A stretch of 64,000 nt of DNA from JAXHUH01 sp034211175. GTDB lineage: Bacteria; Actinomycetota; Acidimicrobiia; Acidimicrobiales; CAIXPF01. Of the stretch, positions 8,349 through 17,543 are shown piece after piece (position 1 is the first letter of the stretch; each line of letters starts with the position of its first letter). The position numbers were made by a program, and so were the translations under genes. The notes under the pieces are model-generated. The model was given only the letters and a program-made list of their open reading frames with translations. It did not search any database and had not been told where the DNA came from. The stretch lies in assembly GCA_034211175.1 (NCBI GenBank), contig JAXHUH010000257.1:28956-92955 (forward strand). Reading direction: 5' to 3'.

Positions 8349-11315
8349 GTGCGAGAACTCACACTCCTCATACCACTCGGGATCATCGGTGCGATCCGGT
8401 GGTCGGCATGGCTCCTCCGACGCATTCCCGCCGTGCTGTACCACCCGGCGCGACGCGGTCATCGGGAGCCGATCACCGTGGTCACGCCGGTGTACCAGGA
8501 AGACCCGGTGCTCTTCGACAACGCCATCCGCTCGTGGTTGGCCAACGGTGTCGACGAGGTCATCTGCGTCATCGACCAGACCGACTCGGCGTGCCAGGAG
8601 GTCGCGGCCCGCCATCCGGTGAAGGTCATCGTGACCGACGTCCCCGGCAAGCGGGACGCGCTGCGCCGGGGCTGGGAGGTGGCCACGACCCCGCTGGTCG
8701 CCCTCGTCGACTCCGACACGCTGTGGGCCGACGACGTGGCCGACCGCGTGTGCGAGCCCTTCGCCGACCCCTCCGTCGGTGGTGTGGGCACCCGCCAGAA
8801 CGTCTACAACCCGATGAGCGTCTGGCAGCGCCTCAACGACGCCTACCTCGACTACCGCTACTACGACGAGATCCCGGCCCAGAGCTTCGTCGGCAAGGCG
8901 GTGTCGTGCCTGTCGGGGCGCACCGCCGTGTACCGGCGCGACCTGCTCCTGTCGATCAGCGACGAGTTCATGGGCGAGCGGTTCTGGGGCGTGCCCTGCA
9001 ACTCGGGCGAGGACAAGCGCCTCACGATGATGACGCTGAAGGCCGGCTACCGGACGGTCTTCCAGCAGAACGCCCGGGTGTGGTCGACCTTCCCGCCCGA
9101 CGCCCGCACGTTCATGCGCCAGCGCATGCGGTGGGCCCGGAACACGTGGCGGAGCGACCTGCGCACCCTGTGCAGCCCGTGGGCGTGGCGCCACTGGTTC
9201 CTGATGCTGACCATGGCCGACAAGGCGGTCAGCGCGTTCACCCTGCTCATCGCGCCGACCTTCGGGCTCTTCGCGCTCGCCACCGGCAACTGGACCCTGC
9301 TCGCCATCCTCCTCGCCTGGTGGCTGGTCAGCCGGTCGGCCAAGTACCTGCCCCACCTGCTGCGGCGACCGTCGATGCTGCTGCGCATGCCGGTGCTCAT
9401 CGGCATGTCGTTCGTGCTCGCCGTGCTCAAGATCGTCGCCCTGTGCACGATCCGCCGCCAGCGGTGGTTGACCCGTGAGGTCGAGGTCGTCGACGGCGAG
9501 ATCGTGCGCACCGGCGGCGCGGCCGACGGCGAGCACGCCGTCGAGGACGGCCACGCCGTCGGCGAGGGCGCCGCGCCCGCCGGTGCCGGTCGGCGCTGGC
9601 GCATCGGGCGCGGCCGTGGGCCGGCCACCGGTGCCGGGCCCGTGCCCGCGGCCTTCGCCCGCATCCCGCTCGCCAGGTTGGTGATCGGCTCCGCGGTGCT
9701 CGTCGCCGCCATCGGCGCCACCGCCGCGGCGGCGAGGGGCCAGACGACGCCCGACTGCCTCCTGCCCGACGAGGAGCTCGACGGCACGTCGATCCTCGTG
9801 CCGGCCCGCGTCGCCCGCTTCGACTGCGACTGGCCGGCCCACGTGCGGGCGATCGTCCTCACCCAGGAGGGTGTCCGCCTCCAGGCCGGCGGGCAGGTCG
9901 TCCGGGCGGTCGAGACCGCCGGTGCGCCCGGCCGCGTCGACTTCTCCGACCTCGTCGAGCGCATCGACGACCCGGCGTGGATCACCGAGCCGACCCCGGA
10001 CACGTTCGAGGTCCGTGCCGCGCTCGTGCAGCAGGCGGGCACCCGCCTCGTGATCGAGTCACCCTCGGTGCGCGAGCTGCGCCTCGTGGACCTGCCCTAC
10101 GTGTACCTCGGCGGCGAGGACGCCGAGCTGCTCGTGCGCGGCACCCGGATCCGCTCGTGGCTGGTCGACGGCGCCGAGGGCGGCAGCCCCGACCTCTCGG
10201 GCGGTCGCCCGTTCGTCCTCTACGACCGCGGCTCGTCGGTCGAGATGACCGGCGGTTCGTTCGCCGACCTCGGCACCGACCGCTCGCGGGCGACGGGTGT
10301 GACCATCCGTCGCGGCAGCCACGCCACGTTCTCCGGCACCGACTTCGTCGGCAACCACATCGGGCTCAGCGCCCTCGAGGCCGGGCGCGTCGTCGTCGAC
10401 GGCGGCACGTTCGGGTCGAACGCGGCGCACGGCCTCGACCTGCGTGGCGTCGACCGCCTCGCGGTGCGCGACACCGAGGTCACCGGCAACGGCGAGAACG
10501 GCATCGTGATCACCGGCTCCGCCGGCGAGGCCGCGATCCGCAAGAACGTCGTCGCCCGCAACGGCGGCAACGGCATCGTCGTCGCCGACGACGTGGTCGG
10601 CGACATCGTCGAGGGCAACTCGGTGGTCGACAACGGTCGCGACGGCATCGTCGCCGTCGACGCGGCCAGCCTGACGATCACGTCGAACACCATCGACGGC
10701 CAGCGTGTCGGCGTCCGGGTCAGCGGCGCCACCAGCGAGTTCCAGGTCATCGAGGACAACGAGATCACCGGCGGCGAGGTCGGCATCGAGGCCTACGACG
10801 GCGCCAACACGCTGGCGCTGTCGGGCAACGACGTGACCGGCAACCGCCGCGCCGGCATCGTGTTGGACGCCCCGGCGTCGTCGTCCTCCGGCGACGTCAT
10901 CTCCGGCTCGGCGACCGGCATCGAGGCCCGGGCGCCGGCCGCCATCGACGAGCTCGAGATCGGGTCCGTCGACGTCGGTGTGGCCGTGAAGGCGACGGAC
11001 CGGCCGCCGGTCACCCTCGACGGGGTCGACATCGTGGCGGCCGACGTGGGCGTGCGGGTCGACCGCAACGCCGAGGCCGTGCTCACGGGCGGCGGCTTCA
11101 TCGATGCGCCCCGCGACATCGTCGGCTCGCACGTGGAGGAGGGTCCCGAGCGGATCGTCTCCACCGGAGGCGAGCCGACGCCCCGGATCCTCGGCATCCT
11201 GGGGATGGGCTTCGTCGCGGTGGCCTTCTTGCTCGAAGGGGTGCGGAAGTGGCGCCTGCGCGACCTCGCGTCGCTGGCAGGCAACGCACCGCCGTCGGTG
11301 ATCAACCCCGCATAG
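8349..11315 (+). CDS. GT2 processive polysaccharide synthase fused to an extracytoplasmic parallel beta-helix domain
   Basis: 988 aa with GTG start. After an N-terminal membrane helix (about 4-22), residues 40-270 form a hyaluronan-synthase/NodC-like GT2 domain with DSD at 121-123, GED at 220-222 and QRMRW at 258-262, the motifs of processive beta-glycosyltransferases. Several membrane helices follow (about 280-370), then another near 438-458. A long repeat region (about 470-930) has recurring Gly-Asn-x-Ile/Val units typical of right-handed parallel beta-helix proteins (pectate lyase, NosD, AlgG folds). A final helix lies at about 950-972. The beta-helix should therefore face outside and may modify, bind or guide the nascent polymer. 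The dehydrogenase gene downstream would supply a uronic-acid nucleotide sugar. Confidence 0.88.
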   Translation: MRELTLLIPLGIIGAIRWSAWLLRRIPAVLYHPARRGHREPITVVTPVYQEDPVLFDNAIRSWLANGVDEVICVIDQTDSACQEVAARHPVKVIVTDVPGKRDALRRGWEVATTPLVALVDSDTLWADDVADRVCEPFADPSVGGVGTRQNVYNPMSVWQRLNDAYLDYRYYDEIPAQSFVGKAVSCLSGRTAVYRRDLLLSISDEFMGERFWGVPCNSGEDKRLTMMTLKAGYRTVFQQNARVWSTFPPDARTFMRQRMRWARNTWRSDLRTLCSPWAWRHWFLMLTMADKAVSAFTLLIAPTFGLFALATGNWTLLAILLAWWLVSRSAKYLPHLLRRPSMLLRMPVLIGMSFVLAVLKIVALCTIRRQRWLTREVEVVDGEIVRTGGAADGEHAVEDGHAVGEGAAPAGAGRRWRIGRGRGPATGAGPVPAAFARIPLARLVIGSAVLVAAIGATAAAARGQTTPDCLLPDEELDGTSILVPARVARFDCDWPAHVRAIVLTQEGVRLQAGGQVVRAVETAGAPGRVDFSDLVERIDDPAWITEPTPDTFEVRAALVQQAGTRLVIESPSVRELRLVDLPYVYLGGEDAELLVRGTRIRSWLVDGAEGGSPDLSGGRPFVLYDRGSSVEMTGGSFADLGTDRSRATGVTIRRGSHATFSGTDFVGNHIGLSALEAGRVVVDGGTFGSNAAHGLDLRGVDRLAVRDTEVTGNGENGIVITGSAGEAAIRKNVVARNGGNGIVVADDVVGDIVEGNSVVDNGRDGIVAVDAASLTITSNTIDGQRVGVRVSGATSEFQVIEDNEITGGEVGIEAYDGANTLALSGNDVTGNRRAGIVLDAPASSSSGDVISGSATGIEARAPAAIDELEIGSVDVGVAVKATDRPPVTLDGVDIVAADVGVRVDRNAEAVLTGGGFIDAPRDIVGSHVEEGPERIVSTGGEPTPRILGILGMGFVAVAFLLEGVRKWRLRDLASLAGNAPPSVINPA

Positions 11316-11435
11316 ACCCTGAGCGGGACACCGACGGGAACAGGACTCGGCGCGACGGAGGGCGGCCCCGCGCGGGTGGACGGAGGCGACTCCGTCGTAG
11401 TGGACGTGCACGGCGAGGTGGGAGCGGAGCCAGGC

Positions 11436-12404
11436 ATGCGAGTGGTGATGGTCGGAGCCGGAGTGGTGGGTGCAGCGACCGGACGGGCGCTGCACCGACA
11501 CGGTCACGACGTGTTCTTCGTGGACATCGACCCGTCGACCGTCGAGGCGTTGCGCCGCGACGGGTTCGACGCCGGTGGCACGATCGAGTTCGACGCACGG
11601 CCGACGGTCGTGCTCCTCGCGGTGCCGACGCCCTACCGCGACGGAGGCTGGGACCTCGGCGCGGTGCGGGCGGCGGCCGCCTCCATCGGTGACGCCCTCG
11701 GCGCCGCCATCCGGGCGTCGACGGCGCCGGAGTCGTTGGTGATCGCGGTCCGCTCGACGGTGCCCCCCGGCACCACGACCGGTCTCGTCCAGCCGATCGT
11801 GGCGGACCGCGCCGGCTGCGAGCCCGGGGAGGACTTCGTGGCCGCCTCGGCGCCCGAGTTCCTGCGCGCCGCCACCGCCCTCGACGACGCGCTGCACCCG
11901 CGGGTGTCGGTGGTGGCCGCCCGCGACGGCGACGCCCGCCGCACGCTGGCGGAGCTGTTCTCGTCGTTCGGTGGGGAGCTGGAGGTCCTCGACGAGCCGT
12001 CGGCGGCCGAGATGATCAAGTGCGCCCACAACCTCTACAACGCCACGAAGATCAGCTTCTGGAACGAGATGTGGGAGGTGGCCGGGCGTCTCGGTGTCGA
12101 GGCCGACACCGTCGCCCGGGTGGTCGCCGCCTCGTCCGAGGCGTCGTGGAACCCGTCGTACGGCATCCGCGGTGGCGAGGCGTACGGCGGCATGTGCCTT
12201 CCCAAGGACACGTGCGGGTTCCGCGCGTGGGCGGCATCGGCGGGCTACGACCTGCCGCTGCTCTCGGCGACGATCGAGGTCAACGACCGGATGAGCCGCG
12301 TCGGCGACGTCATCGACCTCCGCCACGCCCACCACGGCGTCGAAGCGGACGACGCCGACGACTCGGCCGACGACGCCGACACCCGGGGCGGTGTCGTCGG
12401 CTGA
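11436..12404 (+). CDS. UDP-glucose/GDP-mannose 6-dehydrogenase family protein lacking the C-terminal domain
   Basis: 322 aa. It has an N-terminal NAD fold (VGAGVVGAATG), the catalytic-lysine helix (EMIKCAHNLYNATK, Lys195) and the nucleophile loop GGMCLPKDT with Cys254. These enzymes oxidise UDP-glucose, GDP-mannose or related sugars to uronates. Full-length members have about 430-450 residues. Here the protein ends soon after the central dimerisation helix with an Asp/Glu-rich tail, so the C-terminal nucleotide-sugar-binding domain is missing, and no frame downstream supplies it. ATG 11436 has a GGAGCGGAG ribosome site. Activity is uncertain; it could be a naturally short form or a truncation. 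Confidence 0.85.
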   Translation: MRVVMVGAGVVGAATGRALHRHGHDVFFVDIDPSTVEALRRDGFDAGGTIEFDARPTVVLLAVPTPYRDGGWDLGAVRAAAASIGDALGAAIRASTAPESLVIAVRSTVPPGTTTGLVQPIVADRAGCEPGEDFVAASAPEFLRAATALDDALHPRVSVVAARDGDARRTLAELFSSFGGELEVLDEPSAAEMIKCAHNLYNATKISFWNEMWEVAGRLGVEADTVARVVAASSEASWNPSYGIRGGEAYGGMCLPKDTCGFRAWAASAGYDLPLLSATIEVNDRMSRVGDVIDLRHAHHGVEADDADDSADDADTRGGVVG

Positions 12405-12432
12405 GGTGGCCGGTCCGATGATCTGAGCGACG

Positions 12433-12462
12433 GGTGGCCGGCGGTGAGCACCGCCGGCCACC
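12433..12462 (+). terminator. Strong hairpin after the dehydrogenase gene
   Basis: A perfect 12-bp stem (GGTGGCCGGCGG paired with CCGCCGGCCACC) closed by a 6-base loop, 28 bases after the stop at 12404. There is no T-run, which is common for terminators in high-GC actinobacteria. It likely separates the polysaccharide genes from the SDR gene. Confidence 0.65.
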
Positions 12463-12648
12463 GGCGCGTCGAGGGGGCGGGCCCGGGTCGGGGAGGATCC
12501 GCGCCGACGCTGAAGAGGCCGTGCCGATGGCCGATAGGATCCGGGACGCGGGAGTGGGGCCCCGTCGCGGCCGATCGTGCATGGGCGCGTATGGTGACGT
12601 CGGATGGGCGGACGGGGCCCGGCGGATCTGTCGAAGAGGGGTGTCGGC

Positions 12649-13440
12649 ATGGGCAAGGTGTGGACGCGTGCGCTGGTCACCGGCGCGTCGAGCGGGATCG
12701 GTGAGCGCTTCGCCGAGCTGCTCGCCGAGCGGAGCACGGAGCTGGTCGTCGTGGCCCGCAGCCGCGATCGCCTGGAGGCCCTGGCCGATCGTCTCCCCAC
12801 CCACGTCGAGGTGCTCCGCGCCGACCTCGGCGATCCCGACGACCTCGACCGGGTGATGAGCCGGGTTGCGTCGGAGAGCTCGCCGGTCGACCTCGTGATC
12901 AACAACGCCGGGGTCGGCAGCGTCGGGTCGTTCGCCGACACCGACCTGTCGGTCAGCTCCCGCATGCTCGACGTGAACGTCGGCGCCCTCGTGCGCGTCA
13001 CCCACGCCGCGGCCAACGCGATGCGTCGCCGCGACCGCGGCCACATCCTCAACGTGGCGTCGGTCGCCGGCTCGATCCCGGGCCCGGGCACCGCGGTCTA
13101 CAACGCGTCGAAGGCGTTCGTCCGCAGCTTCAGCGAGGCCGTGCACGAGGAGCTGCGTGACGAGGGCGTCGTCGTGAGCGCCCTGTGCCCCGGCCTCGTG
13201 CGCACGCCGTTCCAGGATGTCGCCGGCGCCTCCGTCGACGGCATCCCGGCGATGATGTGGTGCGACCTGGACGAGGTCGCCCGCGCCGGCCTCGACGGGG
13301 TCCTCCGCGGCCGCGCCGTGATCGTCCCCGGGCTCACCTACAAGGGGATCGTCGGGCTCACCCACGTCCTGCCGAGCGCGGTCACCCGCAGGGTGATGGG
13401 CGGCGCCCGGCCGACGCCGATCGCGGCGCAGCAGCACTGA
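12649..13440 (+). CDS. Short-chain dehydrogenase/reductase
   Basis: 263 aa classical SDR. It has the TGASSGIG dinucleotide loop near residue 10, NNAG, the catalytic Ser region (NVASVAGS) and YNASK. Arg residues after beta-strand 2 (ARSRDR) suggest NADPH preference. It is likely a cytoplasmic ketone or alcohol oxidoreductase of the DltE/YqjQ type; the substrate is unknown. ATG 12649 is chosen for the GAAGAGGGG eight or so bases upstream; an in-frame ATG at 12604 is less likely. It stands alone, bounded by hairpins on both sides. Confidence 0.85.
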   Translation: MGKVWTRALVTGASSGIGERFAELLAERSTELVVVARSRDRLEALADRLPTHVEVLRADLGDPDDLDRVMSRVASESSPVDLVINNAGVGSVGSFADTDLSVSSRMLDVNVGALVRVTHAAANAMRRRDRGHILNVASVAGSIPGPGTAVYNASKAFVRSFSEAVHEELRDEGVVVSALCPGLVRTPFQDVAGASVDGIPAMMWCDLDEVARAGLDGVLRGRAVIVPGLTYKGIVGLTHVLPSAVTRRVMGGARPTPIAAQQH

Positions 13441-13471
13441 TCGGCCGCGTCGCCGTCCCGGGCGCTCCGGG

Positions 13472-13497
13472 GCCGGTGGCGGGCCCCGCCGACCGGC
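13472..13497 (+). terminator. Hairpin downstream of the SDR gene
   Basis: GCCGGT...ACCGGC outer stem enclosing GGCGGG/CCCGCC with one bulged base, 31 bases past the SDR stop. Probably a terminator lacking a U-tract, located just ahead of the ileS promoter region. Confidence 0.5.
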
Positions 13498-13532
13498 GGT
13501 GCAGGCGTTCGGAGCACGTCCCGGCGGGTCGG

Positions 13533-13538
13533 TACGCT
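13533..13538 (+). promoter_or_regulatory. Candidate -10 element for ileS
   Basis: TACGCT fits the actinobacterial TAnnnT -10 consensus and lies 39 bases before the ileS ATG. No convincing -35 hexamer was found at normal spacing. No T-box antiterminator sequence (the GGTGGNACC-type core) is visible in the leader, although many actinobacterial ileS genes have one. Confidence 0.35.
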
Positions 13539-13576
13539 TCTCGGGTACCGACGCACGCGCCACCCCGGAACGAGTG

Positions 13577-16500
13577 ATGACCGACACCCAGCGCCCCTAT
13601 CCCGATGTCGCGGTGAGAGCCGACTACCCCGAGATCGAGCGGCGCATCCTCGCGGGCTGGAAGGACGAGAAGACCTTCGAGCGCTCGGTCGAGCAGCGGT
13701 CCGCGGACCGCGAGTACGTGTTCTTCGACGGCCCGCCGTTCGCCAACGGGCTGCCCCACTACGGGCACCTCCTCACCGGCTACGTGAAGGACGTCATCCC
13801 CCGCTACCACACGATGCGGGGCGAGCGGGTCGAGCGCCGCTTCGGCTGGGACTGCCATGGCCTGCCGGCCGAGATGGAGTCCGAGAAGGAGCTGGGCGTC
13901 TCGGGCCGCAAGGCGATCGTCGACTACGGCATCGGCAACTTCAACGACCACTGCCGCACGTCCGTCCTCCGCTACACGAAGGAGTGGGAGGACTACGTCA
14001 CACGCCAGGCCCGCTGGGTCGACTTCGAGAACGACTACAAGACCATGGACCTCTCCTACATGGAGTCGGTCATGTGGGCGTTCTCCGAGCTGTGGAAGAA
14101 GGGCCTCGTCTACGAGGCCTACCGGGTCATGCCGTACTCGTGGGGCGCGCAGACCCCGCTGTCGAACTTCGAGATCCGCCTCGACGACGCCACCCGGCCC
14201 CGCCAGGACCCGGCGCTGACCGTCGCGTTCACGCTCGAGCCCCGCGACGGTGAGCCGGAGACCCGAATCCTGGCGTGGACGACGACGCCGTGGACGCTGC
14301 CGTCGAACCTGGCCCTCGCGGTCGGTCCCGACGTCGACTACGCCGTGGTCGAGGATGCCGACGGCCTCCGCTACGTCCTCGGCGCCGACGCCATCGAGCG
14401 CTACGAGCACCAGCTCGACGGCACGACCCGGGTCGACACCGTGAAGGGCGCCGACCTGGTCGGGCGGACCTACACGCCGCTGTTCGACTACTTCGCCGAC
14501 GAGGCGGACGCGTTCCGGGTGCTGGGCGCCGACTTCGTCGACACCGCCGAGGGCACCGGCGTGGTCCACATGGCGCCCGGCTTCGGTGAGGACGACCAGC
14601 GGGTGTGCGAGGAGAACGGCATCGGGCTCGTCGTGCCGGTCGACGATGCCGGCGAGTTCACCGAGGAGGTGCGTGACTTCGTCGGGATGAACGTGTTCGA
14701 CGCCAACCCCGAGGTGATCCGCCACCTCAAGGACGCCGGGCGCATCGTCCGCCACGACACGTACACGCACAACTACCCGCACTGCTGGCGCACCGACACG
14801 CCGATCATCTACCGGGCGGTGAGCAGCTGGTACGTCGAGGTCACGAAGTTCCGTGACCGCATGATCGAGCACAACAAGGCGATCCGCTGGATCCCCGAGC
14901 ACGTGCGCGACGGCGCGTTCGGCAAGTGGTTGGAGGGCGCCCGCGACTGGTCGATCAGCCGCAACCGGTTCTGGGGCGCACCGATCCCGGTGTGGCGCAG
15001 CGACGATCCCACCTACCCCCGCGTCGACGTGTACTCGAGCCTCGACGAGATCGAGCGCGACTTCGGTGTCCGCCCGACCGACCTGCACCGTCCCTACGTC
15101 GACGACCTGACCCGCCCGAACCCCGACGACCCGACGGGGAAGTCGGTGATGCGGCGCGTGCCCGAGGTGCTCGACTGCTGGTTCGAGTCGGGGTCGATGC
15201 CGTTCGCCCAGGCCCACTACCCGTTCGAGAACAAGGAGTGGGTGGAGGCGAACAACGCCGACTTCATCGTCGAGTACATCGCCCAGACGCGGGGCTGGTT
15301 CTACACGATGCACGTGCTGTCGGTCGCGCTGTTCGACCGGCCGGCGTTCCAGAACTGCATCTGCCACGGCGTCGTCCAGGACGAGGAGGGGCGCAAGCTC
15401 TCGAAGCGGCTGCGCAACTACCCCGACCCGGAGACGGTCTTCGAGACGATCGGGTCGGACGCGCTGCGCTGGTACCTGATGTCGTCGCCGATCCTGCGCG
15501 GCGGCGACCTCCGCATCGACCGGGACGGCGCCGGCATCAGCGACTCGGTGCGCCTGGTGCTCAACCCGATCTGGAACACGTTCCACTTCTTCACGCTGTA
15601 CGCCAACGTGGAGGGCTACCAGGCCCGGCGTCGGACCGATTCACCCCAGCTGCTCGACCGCTACATCCTCGCCAAGACCCGCGAGCTCGTGGAGGAGGTG
15701 TCGGCCGACCTCGACGCCTACGAGATCGCCGCCGCCTGCGCCGACGTGGCGACCTACCTCGACGCGCTCACCAACTGGTACGTGCGCCGCAGCCGCGACC
15801 GGTTCTGGGGCGGCGACGTCGGCGAGCGGGGCCTCGACGAGGACGCGTTCGACACGCTGTACACGGTGCTCGAGACGGTGGCCCGGACGGTCGCGCCGCT
15901 GCTGCCGTTCGTGGCCGAGGAGATCTACCGGGGCCTGACCGGTGAGGAGTCGGTCCACCTGGCCGACTACCCGGACCCGGCCGAGCTGCCGGCCGACCAC
16001 GAGCTGGTGGCCCGGATGGACACGGTGCGCGAGGCGGCCTCGGCGGCGCTGTCGCTGCGCGAGACCCACGGCCTGCGCACCCGCCTGCCGCTGGCGTCGC
16101 TCACGATCGCCGGCCCCGCGGCCGAGGCCGTCGAGCCGCTGGCCGCGCTGCTGCGCGACGAGGTGAACGTGAAGGAGGTGCGGTTCAGCGACGACATCGG
16201 TGCGTTCGGGTCGTTCGTACTGCGCCCCAACAGCCGGGTGCTCGGCCCGCGCCTCGGCCCGGCGACCCAGGTCGTGATCAAGGCCGCCAAGGCGGGGGAC
16301 TGGTCGTCGAACGACGACGGCTCGGTCACCGTCGGTGGCCACACCCTCGACGACGGCGAGTTCGAGCTGGTGCTCGAGACCGGCGACGGCCAGGCCGCCG
16401 CGGCGCTGCGGGGCAACACGTCGGTGGTCAGCCTCGACGTCGACGTCACGCCCGAGCTGGCCGCCGAGGGCACCGCCCGCGACCTGGTCCGCCTCGTGCA

Positions 16501-16714
16501 GCAGGCCCGCCGCGACGCCGGCCTGAAGGTGAGCGACCGGATCACGCTGACCCTGGCGCTGCCCGACGACCTGCGCTCGACGATCGCCCCCCACGAGGGA
16601 TACCTCGCCGACCAGGTCCTGGCCACGTCCGTCGTCCACACCGACGCTGAGCAACCCACCACCTGCATGCTCGACGGCCGCGAGATCACCCTCTCGGTCG
16701 CGGTCGCGGGCTGA
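13577..16714 (+). CDS. ileS: Isoleucyl-tRNA synthetase, eukaryote-like (IleRS type 2)
   Basis: 1045 aa. It charges tRNA-Ile with isoleucine and edits valine. The class I signatures are in their type 2 form: PHYGH in place of the usual HIGH context (GPPFANGLPHYGH) and KLSKR in place of KMSKS. A large CP1 editing insertion lies between, followed by an anticodon-binding and long C-terminal region. The bacterial-type C-terminal zinc-finger cysteines are not apparent. Type 2 enzymes occur in mycobacteria, eukaryotes and some mupirocin-tolerant bacteria, so reduced mupirocin sensitivity is expected from family knowledge. ATG 13577 is chosen because homology begins shortly after; an ATG at 13499 would overlap the upstream hairpin and promoter. 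Confidence 0.95.
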   Translation: MTDTQRPYPDVAVRADYPEIERRILAGWKDEKTFERSVEQRSADREYVFFDGPPFANGLPHYGHLLTGYVKDVIPRYHTMRGERVERRFGWDCHGLPAEMESEKELGVSGRKAIVDYGIGNFNDHCRTSVLRYTKEWEDYVTRQARWVDFENDYKTMDLSYMESVMWAFSELWKKGLVYEAYRVMPYSWGAQTPLSNFEIRLDDATRPRQDPALTVAFTLEPRDGEPETRILAWTTTPWTLPSNLALAVGPDVDYAVVEDADGLRYVLGADAIERYEHQLDGTTRVDTVKGADLVGRTYTPLFDYFADEADAFRVLGADFVDTAEGTGVVHMAPGFGEDDQRVCEENGIGLVVPVDDAGEFTEEVRDFVGMNVFDANPEVIRHLKDAGRIVRHDTYTHNYPHCWRTDTPIIYRAVSSWYVEVTKFRDRMIEHNKAIRWIPEHVRDGAFGKWLEGARDWSISRNRFWGAPIPVWRSDDPTYPRVDVYSSLDEIERDFGVRPTDLHRPYVDDLTRPNPDDPTGKSVMRRVPEVLDCWFESGSMPFAQAHYPFENKEWVEANNADFIVEYIAQTRGWFYTMHVLSVALFDRPAFQNCICHGVVQDEEGRKLSKRLRNYPDPETVFETIGSDALRWYLMSSPILRGGDLRIDRDGAGISDSVRLVLNPIWNTFHFFTLYANVEGYQARRRTDSPQLLDRYILAKTRELVEEVSADLDAYEIAAACADVATYLDALTNWYVRRSRDRFWGGDVGERGLDEDAFDTLYTVLETVARTVAPLLPFVAEEIYRGLTGEESVHLADYPDPAELPADHELVARMDTVREAASAALSLRETHGLRTRLPLASLTIAGPAAEAVEPLAALLRDEVNVKEVRFSDDIGAFGSFVLRPNSRVLGPRLGPATQVVIKAAKAGDWSSNDDGSVTVGGHTLDDGEFELVLETGDGQAAAALRGNTSVVSLDVDVTPELAAEGTARDLVRLVQQARRDAGLKVSDRITLTLALPDDLRSTIAPHEGYLADQVLATSVVHTDAEQPTTCMLDGREITLSVAVAG

Positions 16715-16984
16715 GTGATCGTGACGGGCCGGGACGATCCGGGCTCCTGGGCAGATCCACGTGCAGACCATCGTCGTCGGCCCAGACGACGGTCCGGCGC
16801 ATGGGCCGGCCGGGTCCAGTACGGCGATGACCTGGTCGGGTCTGACGCCGACATCGTTGCGCTCTTCGACGAGTCCGCCGACGCGCCGTTGCCGTGAGGC
16901 TGCTGGCGGCGCGGCGCTGACCCGCGGCGAGGGCCGTGGGTCAGTACCGGGGGAGGGCCGGGTCGATCCCGACGGGGCGTCCTC

Positions 16985-17350
16985 TCAGTCGCCCCAGCAG
17001 AGGCAGAACGGGTGGCCGGCGGGGTCGGCGTAGACCTGGAAGCGGTACTTGTGGTCGGGGTCGTAGGCCTGGAGCAGGGTGGCGCCGAGTGCGGTGACCT
17101 CGTCGTGGGCGGTGGTGATGTCGTCGACGTAGAGGTCGAGGTGGATCTGCTGGGGTGTGCCGTTCGGCCAGTCGGGGCGGATGTGGTCCGGGGCGAGCTG
17201 AACGCCGATGCGAGGCGTCTTGTCGGCGTCGTGGACGGTGTGCCACTCGTCGTCGGCGCTGACCGAGCCGCCGAGCACGGCCGCCCAGAACTCGCTCTCG
17301 GCGTCGAGGTCGGCGGCGTCGAACACGATGATCTGCTGCTTGATCTGCAT
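16985..17350 (-). CDS. Glyoxalase/bleomycin-resistance-fold (VOC) protein
   Basis: 121 aa, a single VOC module pair. It starts IIVFDAADLDAESEFWAAVLGG and ends with the typical YADPAGHPFCLCW motif. His (QIHLDLYV) and a Glu/His-type metal site are plausible but only partly visible. ATG 17350 is preceded by AGGAG. Family members are metalloenzymes, resistance proteins or binding proteins; no substrate can be named. The gene faces ileS tail-to-tail with about 270 bases between that hold no recognisable gene. Confidence 0.8.
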   Translation of the reverse strand: MQIKQQIIVFDAADLDAESEFWAAVLGGSVSADDEWHTVHDADKTPRIGVQLAPDHIRPDWPNGTPQQIHLDLYVDDITTAHDEVTALGATLLQAYDPDHKYRFQVYADPAGHPFCLCWGD

Positions 17351-17543
17351 CGGGGGCTCCTGTCGGGCTCGTGGACGCTGCCGAACCTACGAACGGTTGT
17401 GGACACCGGCGGTCCTCGACCTGGCGCCTGTCCGGATCCGGCCGATGGCCGGCCGGGCGAGTCGGGGCCTCCGGCCCTATCCGGCGTGGTCGCCGGGCGG
17501 TTCGATCGGCGGTGAGCACGATGCCGGGTACGGAGGTGACCCG

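Noticed and set aside
10059..13091. Very long minus-strand open frame (about 1010 codons) opposite the polysaccharide and SDR genes
   Set aside because: Its translation is low-complexity and Arg/Val/Asp/His-rich with no motifs, while the plus strand encodes clear GT2, beta-helix, dehydrogenase and SDR proteins. High GC produces such shadows.
13441..13576. T-box riboswitch before ileS
   Set aside because: No antiterminator core or specifier-loop pattern was seen; the region holds a terminator-like hairpin and a -10 element.
16715..16984. Short frame starting QTIVVGPDDG, reminiscent of a stress-protein start
   Set aside because: No continuation with family motifs, no ribosome site, and the similarity is limited to a few residues.
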